DNA of 64,000 nt. It comes from Malania oleifera (lineage: Eukaryota; Streptophyta; Magnoliopsida; Santalales; Ximeniaceae). The notes beneath the pieces were generated by a model. The model was given only the letters and a program-made list of their open reading frames with translations. It had not been told where the DNA came from and made no database searches. Below, in pieces: positions 22,762 to 32,700 of the stretch. The stretch covers positions 151,335,748-151,399,747 of the forward strand of contig NC_080418.1 of assembly GCF_029873635.1 (NCBI RefSeq), given 5' to 3'. Position 1 is the first letter of the stretch; the number at the start of each line of letters is the position of its first letter. The translations under genes were made by a program, and so were the position numbers.

Positions 22762-23950
22762 CTGATAATATTAATATTTATTTGTGTGGCTTAAGTTGAT
22801 AACAGAACAACACTATATTTATAGAATTTGTGAATACCATGTTTATAGTTATTAACAGAAATACCATGATATTTGCATGTTATAGAATGACGAACTTTTC
22901 AGTGTACAGTATACTCAGAAATATGCATCTTCAATAATCTCAGAATAACATGTTTATCAGTACCATAACGCCCTGATATACAGATATTCAGACAGTAGTT
23001 TAGTTATACAGAAATCAGATTTCTAGTCAGTTTATTTAGAATTTCAGATAAATTCTATGGGGCTATGGTTATTTTAGAAACCACAGTAAAAATAGTATAT
23101 TACAGATATAAGTTACTTATATAGTATTAGACCCTGATGGATTAGACAGTAGAGCACGGTACCGTAACTATAGATATTCAGTTCAGAGTGCAACCACTTT
23201 ACTCAGATAGTAAGTGGTATGAGGTCGATCGTGCCCACGTTGGGACAGACTCTCCATCAGATATGGATTGAGGGGGCCGATCAGACTGTTGGAATTTAGT
23301 TGACTTACCCTAATCGGGCAGCCAGGATAGGTCCCACCTTCGGGCTGCACAACCCTGTCATGAGGGGTTAAATCATGACATACAACCATCTAGGGAAATT
23401 TCTCAGATATTATGAGTATTATCAGACTTTAAGAAATAGTAGTATTAATACGAAAAGTAATTTCATACCAATTGGCATGTTAAGTTATGCAGTTAATGGT
23501 TTTATTATACGTTATGTAATATCAACATTTTCAGATTCAATTATTCATACTATTCTTAAATCTGATTATTTTTACCAAACTATAGCTTAGTGGCCACACA
23601 CTAGTAATAACATGTTTCGTCTTACTGAGCGTTGGCTCATCCTAGTGTTAAATTGTTTTTCAAGTAAACCAGGTAGGCGAGCGGAGCAGGCTCGCAGGTA
23701 GAGGGGCTATTGTACTGCCCTTTTTAAGAGTGAGTATTCTAGTTTTGGGGTGGCATGTTTTTGTAAAGTCTTGGTATCAGTAAGGGTAGTTTTGAGAGAA
23801 CATTGATGTTTGTATATCATGGGATGATTTGACACTTTGGTATTGTATTATGTGTGGATTTATTTTATATAATTGGCTTCCCGCTGTTTAGGTTAATGTT
23901 TTGATATTAAGATAGGGGAAAAGATTTTATTTTATTAGCAGGATGTTACA
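22762..23950 (+). mobile_element. LTR 9, 3' part
   Basis: This is the continuation of LTR 9 after solo LTR 7, collinear with 2270-3448 of solo LTR 1. It includes the CAGACCCTGATGGATCAGAC-like block, the hairpin TGAGCGTTGGCTCA (about 23626), the acceptor-like TTTTTCAAG (23664), the donor GTGAGTATT (23730) and the end GGATGTTACA. The flanks of the whole LTR 9 (TATTA and AGTTA) match only partly, so its target duplication is uncertain. Confidence 0.82.
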
Positions 23951-24003
23951 AGTTAGGTTACTATATTCACACCTGTGACCCATCTGCGGGTTCGGGGCGT
24001 GAC
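23951..24003 (+). mobile_element. 3' LTR 8, terminal part
   Basis: These 53 bp ending GGTTCGGGGCGTGACA are the likely end of the LTR that starts at 16758, separated from it by LTR 9. Its role is inferred from position and from the typical terminal GGGCGTGACA. Confidence 0.65.
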
Positions 24004-24300
24004 ACTAATAGTCAAGGTAAGACTTTTGGGTTAGGGATGTGTTTGTGTAATCCCCTAGAATATGTTATGGATTTTTGGGATGTGTACGGATGTATAGAAC
24101 TTTGGTTATTTATATTCTGGATGGTTTGTAAATATTGACTTCCGTTGTTAGGTTTGTTTGTATGAGATAGTTTGATTATCCAGTACCCTATTTCGGGTCG
24201 GGTTATGTTGTTATGGTATCAGAGTTTGTGACGTGACGGATGATTGACTTATTGATTATAAAATAAAATAAAAAATGGTATGAAAAATCAGGGCGGCACA
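24004..24300 (+). mobile_element. 3' end fragment of an LTR related to LTR 3
   Basis: The fragment is homologous to 9810-10105. It has the TAATCCCCTAGA block, the CCGTTGTTAGGTTTG region and CAGTACCCTATTTCGGGTCGGG, and ends TCAGGGCGGCACA. Its 5' part is missing. A GGTATCAGAG inside (about 24218) is part of the LTR and not a primer site at an LTR edge. Confidence 0.72.
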
Positions 24301-25470
24301 ACACACACATGATGAGGTGGTTGAGTATACTCAAACTTATGTTGCCTACAAACAAAACAAGATGGAACAAATAAAGATCATAAGGTTGTTGGAGCCTCTT
24401 TGAGTACCAATGAAACCATAGGATAGTGTCTCACTTGATTTCATCACTATCTTGCTTTATATTTGTGGCCACAAATATATTTTCGGAGTATGATACTTTT
24501 ATACCTGCACCAAACTATTGTTTGACAGAAGAGACAACACAATTGTTCTTCTAGCATATTGTGAAGTATTAGGGTACAAAACATTGTTCGTGGCCAAGGT
24601 TTATGTTTCATAGGGAAATTTTGAATAAAAATGTTTAAAATTTTTTAAGTTCATAACTTGACATCTCTTCGAGTTATCACCCATAGACAGATGGATTGAT
24701 GGACATAAACTACTAGAGGAATACTTGCATTATTTGGTAATCACCAAGTAGAAGAAATTGGGTGCGCAATTACACAATGTGGATAAGCTTTGTATTAATG
24801 TGCAATAAAGCTTAACAATTAACATATGTAATTTTGAGATTATAGTGGGATAGTAGTCGTTGCTGCCTCACATGGTGGACAAGTCATATAGAGGAAAGAG
24901 TTTGGGAGTAGACATCTTCACCGAATAATAGAGACAAAATGTGGAGATCACCCAAGTTTACATAGAGAAAGCTTCCAAATAGATTAAGAAGTGAGGGGGA
25001 GGAGACTATTGCACTTTAACATGGGTTATTCGTTGTTTGTTAAACTCCATCCAAAATAGATAAAGTCACTACAAGGTTAAAATAGGAGACTACTTCACAA
25101 ATATAAATGATCAATTTTTATCTTGGCTAAAATTGAAAAGGCCTCTTATAAGGTTGGTCCTTCAGTTTGAATAAAGGTGCATGCTATGTTTCACATTAGT
25201 CGTCTTACGCCATTTATCGTCAACATTGAAGATTCAAGTAAAAGTTAGTCACCTTTGAAGACAACACAACTTAATAGAAGAGAAGTTAAACTCATCCTTG
25301 CAGACAAAGAATCCACATCATTAAGGAAGAAGAGATGGGAGTTCTTAGTGAACTGAAAAGACACCGGTGATGAATAAATTAGCTGGTTGTCAATGGAAGA
25401 CATGGAATTATTTGTGAACAACGTTGAAGATTACTTAATTTCAAAGTCTAGGAGGATGTTGATTATATAA
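24301..25470 (+). pseudogene. Decayed chromovirus integrase C-terminus and chromodomain
   Basis: Across many stops and shifts the plus strand resembles the end of a chromovirus pol. It holds a degenerate YHPQTDGQTE box (24680-24710), LEEYLHYF, LPHMVDKPYRGKS, ITQVYLEKASK and MFHISRLTPF. Near 25310-25430 comes a chromodomain-like tail with KKRWEFLVN, KDTGDE and ISWL. A purine-rich AAGTGGGGGAGAAAG at about 25480 could be the polypurine tract. The wording is closer to Galadriel/Reina-type chromoviruses than to the Tekay elements nearby, but the clade is uncertain. It is the oldest-looking element in the left flank. Confidence 0.68.
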
Positions 25471-25740
25471 GTGGGGGAGAAAGTTATGAGTTGAGTTTGT
25501 TTAAAGTATTATGTTTGCTGTAATAGTTTGTCTTGTGTTAAACCTAGATGGATATTCATAAAGTAAATAACAGTATAGGTTTTATACAATGATGTGTTTA
25601 TGTCTTGGTGTAAAGCTTGACTCTTTGGTCAATTTTATATTTCTTAAGGTCAGAGTTAGAATAACTAAGAAAACTTTATTGGAGAAGGTGAATGTCAATG
25701 TAAAATTAACTAGCATTTGAAAAAATGTATTTACCTTATT
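25471..25740. other. Unassigned stretch between dead retroelement and host gene
   Basis: This is AT-rich sequence without an open frame. It begins right after the polypurine-like tract, so it may be the remains of that element's 3' LTR. No end or repeat partner was found in the window. Confidence 0.4.
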
Positions 25741-25902
25741 TGCTTCTTTCATGTTGCTTTGCTGCTATCGCGTCTCTCATTTACTTGCTCTTTAACTTTG
25801 TATTGAACGATTAAATAGGCAGGACAAAAGACCGAGAGGAGGTGTTGGGGAGACCTGTCAAATAGGCAGGAAAAAAGGCGGCCGAGGTACAGCGTAGCGC
25901 CG

Positions 25903-25912
25903 CACGTGACGT
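25903..25912 (+). promoter_or_regulatory. G-box overlapping a TGACGT element
   Basis: CACGTGACGT combines a G-box (CACGTG) with an overlapping TGACGT core, both classic bZIP targets. It lies about 620 bp upstream of the PURA1 start codon in otherwise ordinary sequence. Confidence 0.55.
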
Positions 25913-26145
25913 TCGTCGGTGGGTGGTGGGATGGACTCCCATTTATTACCGAGTGAAGGGAAGTGAAGTAGTAGTAAGAAACGTAACAATTGCCCATCCT
26001 TTCCTTTCTCCATTCTCCAATCTCCACTCTCCATAGTGTGGAATTTTGGGCGGGGGAGCGTAAAAACCGCGATGTTGTTGTTGGTGCGAGGGGAAGACGT
26101 TAAAAGCAGCACGAAGACGCGAACCCGGTCAAATGGCTCGGGTCA

Positions 26146-26171
26146 AAACCCTAATTTGCAGAAGCAGCCCA
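26146..26171 (+). promoter_or_regulatory. Telo box plus site II motif
   Basis: AAACCCTAATTT (26146-26157) contains the telo-box core AAACCCTA. AGCCCA (26166-26171) is the complement of the site II core TGGGCT. The pair is 8 bp apart. This combination is known from promoters of translation-related plant genes expressed in cycling cells. Confidence 0.6.
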
Positions 26172-26532
26172 ACCAAACTTCCATTTACCTACACATCTAC
26201 CTGCAAGAACAGCTTTCCCATACCCATTCCACCCTCCATTGCGATACAAGTACCGATCTCCCTCCCCCGCTACTCTTTCTTCTGATTCTCTTCTCTCCTA
26301 TTCTTACATGATGATGAAGGCGGTGGTGATGACGAAGATGATGGTGCTCAAGACCTGATGCTCAATTCCACGAAGCGCATGCCAGCGTTTCGGCTGAATT
26401 GAATTCCACAGCAGTACGACGAACATGCTCTTCTTGTAGCCTTCGGTTACACTCAATCAGGAGTTGGCTTTGGAGTTTACGAAAGAAAATAATCTTCTAT
26501 ATATATTTTGTTTGGAGGAAAGGGTAAAGGAT

Positions 26533-26787
26533 ATGGAGGGTAACTCCGGAGGAACGGACGTGGAGCTTCACTGTAAGACGCTTCAGGTGGAGCACAAGCT
26601 GTTCTACTTCGACCTCAAGGAGAATCCCCGGGGACGTTATCTAAAGATTTCGGAGAAGACTTCCGCCACCAGGTCCACCATCATCGTCCCTTCTGGCGGC
26701 ATTTCTTGGTTCCTAGATCTCTTCAATTACTATGTCAATTCCGACGAACAAGATGTTTACAGCAAGGAATTGCAGCTCGACACCAAG
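26533..26787 (+). CDS. PURA1: PURA1 exon 1
   Basis: Encodes residues 1-85, from MEGNSGGTDVEL to KELQLDTK, which cover PUR repeat I. The exon must end after AAG at 26787 because exon 2 supplies the conserved VFYFDIG directly afterwards. The next bases are GCAACT, so the donor is GC, not GT. Reading on would enter a proline-rich translation of a CCCCTC repeat that has no counterpart in PUR-alpha. Confidence 0.94.
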
Positions 26788-29700
26788 GCAACTCCTCCCT
26801 CCCGTACCTTGTACTCTTCCCCTACCCCCTCCCCCTCCCCCTCCCCCTCCCCCTCCTTTTTCTTACCCCCTGGAGGTTGTGTTTGATGTCTTCTTCCTTT
26901 CTTGTTTAATTTCAGGTGTTTTACTTTGACATTGGCGAGAACCGACGGGGTCGGTTTTTGAAGGTAACTTTCCTAGTTTGATGAGCTGAAGTGCAATTCC
27001 ATATCAGTTGTGAAGAATGAGAAGAATGAATAAGAATTGCTAACCTCAGTGCTTCCTTTCACAATTTTTATTTGGGGTCTGATTTATGGAAATGAGATTT
27101 GCCTTACACTGTCATTTTTCCTCATCTTTATTGCTCCTTTTCATCATGCTCTGCTCTGCAAGTTTTATCATTTGAGAGATACTGCTATTTTTGTAACTTG
27201 CTGTTCTTGAAAAATATCAATTGTGATACTTCTCTTATTGGATTTCGTATACTTGCGATGCGAGAATTTTTTTTCTTGATAGTTTTCTAATATAACTTGC
27301 TAGTCTACTTTCACTTAACCAAAATGGCACAACATATTATTCAGAATTTTCATCATTAGTCATGGATCAAGGGCGATAGCTCTAGGATCTCGAATGCTAC
27401 TGGTGCTGGTCTGATGCTGGCCTAGCAATGCTCTGACGTTGATGCTATTTCGTGAGGTTTTCTCTCACATAGAAAAATCTTTTTATCTCTCATAGCGATA
27501 TCTTGTTCTGTCATGGTGTTGGTAGATTTCCATGGTGGGGGCTCATTTAGTTCAGATCGAAGGGAAATCCTTTGACCTGAGATTGGATAAAGTGGTTAAG
27601 GTGATAGCTCTATTCGTTCTTGAGAAGAATTGGAGCATAATCGATGGGTAAGACTTCCGTTGGCTTCTGCAACATGATCCTCGCAAGGATTTTGTCTCTT
27701 GATGGAAAGTCAAGTAAGGGTGTTCAATCTCAGGTTGGTTTCCCTGAATACTGGGTGGCGATACAGGTGACAATGTTAGGTAAGTTCTTGGAATTAGGGC
27801 ATGGATGGAGAGGCAAGAGATACTCTATATTTGTTCCTAAAGGGTTCGAAGGCAGTGGGTGGCTTCATCTTAGGGAAGAATTTAGTGTTCAGGTAAACTC
27901 TTTTCATCCTATCACTAATGGTGTCAGGAGTAATAATAATCTTTCATGGAGTCAGGTAGTTTTAGGTAATAGACTTGATGTTGTTGCTTGTGAGAATTCT
28001 AAGGATAAGCCGTAGGTGGTGTGTGTTCATCGTGGGGGCAAGATGCAAGAGGGGCTGAGTCCAATGATGACAAAGGGGTAGTGGCAACCGAGGGGTTGAG
28101 TATTCTGACAAGGATTCCGACTGAGGGGCTGAGTCTTGAGGTGACTAGGGCTTCTTGCTTTGATGAAGGAGTGATGAAGATAGGATGGGTTGAGTTTCGG
28201 TCTTTGAGAATAACACCTGACCTGCGCCGACTAGTTGATAGCAACATAAGCCTTTTAAAAGAGATGATGGGCCTTTTAGTTAAGGAGGCCAAAAATCAGA
28301 ATTTTGATCCTTCTTGGAGCTTATTCTATGAGAAAGTAAGCAATCTGGTTAAGCCTTAGTTGGGCAACTGAATGGGCAGACCCAAAAGCTTATTTCTAAT
28401 GGCGTTAATAGTCCAAATGAAAGTCAGGTACCCAATATGAATGCAGCGCATAGTCCTTTTAAATCTTGTGAGGCGGAAGGACTTCAGCTTCCTCCCAAGT
28501 AGAAACAAGATGCAACTGCATCAGTAAATCGGTCAACATCAAATCAAACCCATGGTGACCAAGAGGAGAGGAGTAGTTGTTCTGACAATATAAAAGAGAA
28601 GGAGGTGGGTATAGGAAGGTTGGTTTCTAAAGATTCAATTAATATTAGTAAGGGTAATTATTTTCTTGTTAAGAAGAAGTATGTTAAGGATGTAATTATG
28701 GGAGATTCATTTAAGAATATTTATTATTGTGAGAATGAAATTCAGGATTTTATTGTGAACTCCGAAGGAATGTCTGATGGTAATACAATTAATTCAGATA
28801 ATTAGATAGATCAAAAGGTTTACATTTTGAGGAAACATCTAGAAGAAATTCAAGAATCTTCTAGCAAAATCGCAACTTAAGAGAGATTCAAAAGGTGAAT
28901 TAAGTATAGTGGAGGAGCCAATTGGTGAGGGGGCTAGTACTGACAAGGATAGTAAGAGATGGGGGGATTTTTCGGATGGCGATAGTGTGAACAATAGTGA
29001 TTTTGATGTGGCAAGGGCTTACTTTTGGATTAAATTTGGGATTAACGAGGTTATTCTTCTGATTCTTCTACTGATCACCTCGGGGACTTATTTTACGTGA
29101 TGCCTCCTCCTTTAGAAGGTATAGATGGAATTAATATTTTTGAAGATGATGGTCCCAAAGAAGAACATAAGGTGAAGGATGGTATTTTGCCTATTCTTAC
29201 TTAGAGTATGTTAGATGACTGGGGCCTCATGTTATCTGGTCAAGGAGGAAAGGAAGTTGGGCTTGATGGTGGCTAATGTAAGGTGAAGGAGGGTCAGAGT
29301 TAATTGGCTAATTTGAAATGTTCAGTGAACTTATGATGTCAAGGGATTAAAGAGGGGGTTTCTTGATTGATTGAAGTAATTATATTTATTTTTATTTTAT
29401 TTTTTCTCTTTTTATGTTTTTCTTTTGTTTTTTCCTTTTCTTTTTAAGGGTTTAGTATCCTCCCTATGATTGTACATTCTTTTTCCAAATATATATTCAT
29501 TTAATATTAAAAAAAAAAATCATTCATAATTCTCATCCTTTCTTACTAGCTTCTTTTGGAAAGAAAAGGTTTGATCCAACCTTAATAATTCTGCATGAAT
29601 ATAACTTATTGGCCTCTCCACTCCTTGATATGATGTGGGGAGCTCTGCATTATTGTTTTATTTATTTATTTATGCTCATTTGCATTGGGCTTCTTGTCCA

Positions 29701-32700
29701 TCATTTTTGTACTTCCTATTTCTTCTTACTAATTTTTCTTATTTTATCTAAAAATGGGATGAATAGGAAAAATGCATTTAATTCACCTTCTCTTCATGCC
29801 AATACCCAATAATTTGAGCAATTGAAGAAAAACCTCTAGTTAATGTGATTCCTAGCTTTCTCAATGTTAATATTACAAATCAATCCAAGATATTACATTT
29901 CATTTTAGATTATTACACGTATGGTAGCATTTGACTTCCATTTTTAAAGCAAAAAATGATCCGCATATCTTGTTTGGCCTACTAGTTGAACTATGTGTTG
30001 CTTGTTAATGATTGCCTTACTACTCTAACCTTTGACCAATTCATCGCTTGCTTTTTGATGTTTGACTAACCCCTTTAATTGGAGGCCAACTCATGCCCTC
30101 TTACCCAAATTCTAGGTCTTAGTACAATTGTTTCTTGTGGGTCAGTGCCTTTAACCATTTTAGAGGAATCTTGTCTTTATATTTAACATGTTTATAAAGA
30201 CATTTCTCCTTAAGTGAAGTTTAGGCTTCTTTTTTTGTGAAAGCAAAAAACACGATTTTAAAAATCTTTGCTTAATTGTCTTTGCTAAGTGATTCCTGTG
30301 GGTATTGCTAGTAAGGGGCCGTTTGATTAGCTAGGATGTAATGTGCGGGTCTAAATTGGAAAGGGGGGGGGGGGGGGGCTTGGGTCTTGGAAATTTTGTG
30401 TCTAAAAATATTCCCTCTTGGCTTTCAGGGTTCCCCTTAGAGGATTTTTTTCTTTGGCATATAGTCATTAAATGTAAATCTCGATTACATGTGAATGGTG
30501 GGGATACTAATTTGGGATTAATATGGTCATTGAAGAGTTTGTGGAGGTCTATCTTGTTGATTTATTGCCTTTTCATTCCTTATACAGAGTGTGGTTTGGT
30601 TGCGAGTTCTCATATCTGTTGGGAAGATATCGTGATTGGTAATGCTTCATTGGGTTCACTTCTTTTCCTCTTCTTTATTGTTTGATTTTGAGGCATTATG
30701 TTTTTTTTTTTTGGATGGTCCTTTGTCTTCTTGGGAGTTCCGCTTTGGTAACCTCTTTAGGATAAAGAGGTGTATGAGCTCTCTTCTTTGTTGTTTGTGT
30801 TGGATAATTGTTGTGTTCCCTTTGATGTGGATAGTCGTAATTGGTCTTTGGATTCTTTGAGGTTTTGTTGTTGCAATTCTTTTTGTGATTTTTTTTGACT
30901 AGTGCTAATTTCTCCCTTTAATTGCATATAAAAAATTTGGAAGACGAAAGCTTCCCCAAAAGTTGAGGCTTTATTTGGTTGGTTGTGCTTAGTATGCTTA
31001 ATACCAATAACATGTTGCAGAGTAGGAGACCTTCGAAGGCACTTTCTCCATTTATGTGTTTTTTTATGCTTTAACGGTTTAGAAACAACTTCTCATTTGC
31101 TTTCATACTATGATTTTGCTTGGAAACATGGAACAAGCCTTTTAGTTTATTGGGAGAAAGTGTGTTCGCCTGAACTAGGTGGGGAATTTGTTGTGTATCT
31201 CTTTTTGCAACTTTGATAGGAAGAAGGATGCTGTAGTATTATGGAGATGCATTTTTGCGATCTTGTGGAGTTTTTTGGGCTTGTTACTTGTGGACCTCTT
31301 ACAACTACTAAATGGGTAATTAAAGGAAAAAGGGGTAGCTGGCCATGCCTTATCCAAAAAGTTGTTGGGTCTATATTAGAGGACAAGAAAATAAATGCTT
31401 GTACCTTGTCTCGAGAGAACACTAACGAGAAAAGTGAGGAAGACTGTGAGGGTAAAATTGAGGCAGAAATTAAAGAAGTAAGCCTAGAGGTAGAAGGGTT
31501 CAGTGAGCATACTTAGATAATTTGAATCTTTATGGATAAGATTGAGCGACCTAAAGACATGATGATGGAATTAGGGGGGAGAAGGGTGATTTAGCTGGAG
31601 GGGAGATAAGAGTTTGCAGACGTTATACTTTTGCAGGGGGACAATTTAGAGGATCAAATTCAAAAGAAATAGTGCAGTGTCTTTTTCGAAATTGATCCAA
31701 GTTGCTGCAAGGGGTTGTTTTTTGTTGAATATGAAAATATACTCAAACTAGATGATGATGTTGAGAGGTGTTCAAAAGTAGACGATGATCTTGGTAGTTT
31801 TTGCGATTTTGACTCTGGCTTATTAGTCAATCAATTGAGAAGTGAGATAGATATGGGAGGAGAAGACAATTAGGAAGAACTTGCTTGGGATTTGTGCTTT
31901 AATGGAAGAATGGAAGAGATATTATAGAGTAAGAAACGACTACTTACACCTCAGTTTACACAGGAAGAGTGCCTTTTATTGTCCTCTGATATCAGGCAAG
32001 GGTTAGAAGGTTTTGTTAAGCACTGGTCCGATTAGAGTAAAACTTTTATTGATAAGGGGCTTTTGCACCTTGCTCCTGAGCCTATTCATGAAAAGTTTGT
32101 CATTGATGTTAGTCCTCTAGGTGTCGAGAGGGGCGATGATGTGGAGATAGCAGATCCAGTGGGCAATCTGAATTCTTTGGAACTTGGAAAAGGTATTCTT
32201 CCTATATTTTTTTAAGTTCTTTTTTCCTGTTAAGTCTTTATGCCACAATGAGGGAACCAATGGGGGGAGTGACTTTGGTGTTGGCCGAGGGGCTAGTGAG
32301 AGGGACTATAGAGACCCAAATGTGCTCATATATTATATTGGGTTAAAGTTAGTGAGTCCTGTAGGTGTTGAGGTCAAGTTGGGGTTGAGTTCAAAAACTT
32401 ACGGGAGGGAAAAAAAAAAAAGGGTGGAAAAGACTTAAAAAATCTGGTTTCTTGCATCAATTATGGTGGAAGGGGATAGGGAAAGGGGTTAAGCGTGTTA
32501 GATTATGAAGATTATTAGTTGGAATGCTTGGGGTTTAGGGGATGCTATAACGAGGTGTTTGATTAGGGAGGTTTTATAAAGGAACTCACCTGATATTGTC
32601 TTAATTTAGGAGACTAAGCTTGAATTAGTAGGCGGGGAGGTCGTTAAGAGGGATTTGGGAAGGGCGATGAGGATTGGGTTTTTGTACCTTCTCGGGGTGT

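Larger units (their letters stand above)
25741..26532 (+). promoter_or_regulatory. PURA1: PURA1 promoter and 5' untranslated region
   Basis: This low-repeat region upstream of the PURA1 start codon includes a CACGTGACGT element (25903-25912), CT-rich stretches near 25995-26035, a telo box (26146) and a site II motif (26166). No clear TATA box was recognised, and the transcription start is not fixed. An in-frame ATG at 26464 would add 23 residues. I prefer 26533 because the N-terminus ME-NSGG matches plant PUR-alpha 1. A short direct repeat (AAATAGGCAGGA at 25814 and 25859) lies at the upstream edge. Confidence 0.7.

Noticed and set aside
26464..26532. Upstream in-frame ATG extending PURA1 by 23 residues
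   Set aside because: The added residues are unlike the N-terminus of plant PUR-alpha, while the ATG at 26533 begins a matching ME-NSGG sequence.
26788..26886. Proline/serine-rich C-terminal extension of PURA1 exon 1
   Set aside because: It is the translation of the CCCCTC repeat of intron 1. Exon 2 supplies the conserved continuation, so this part is spliced out.
30341..30860. Possible host open frames of 114 and 74 codons in intron 2
   Set aside because: They match L1 ORF2 C-terminal blocks also seen at 34480 and 40440, with frame changes between them.
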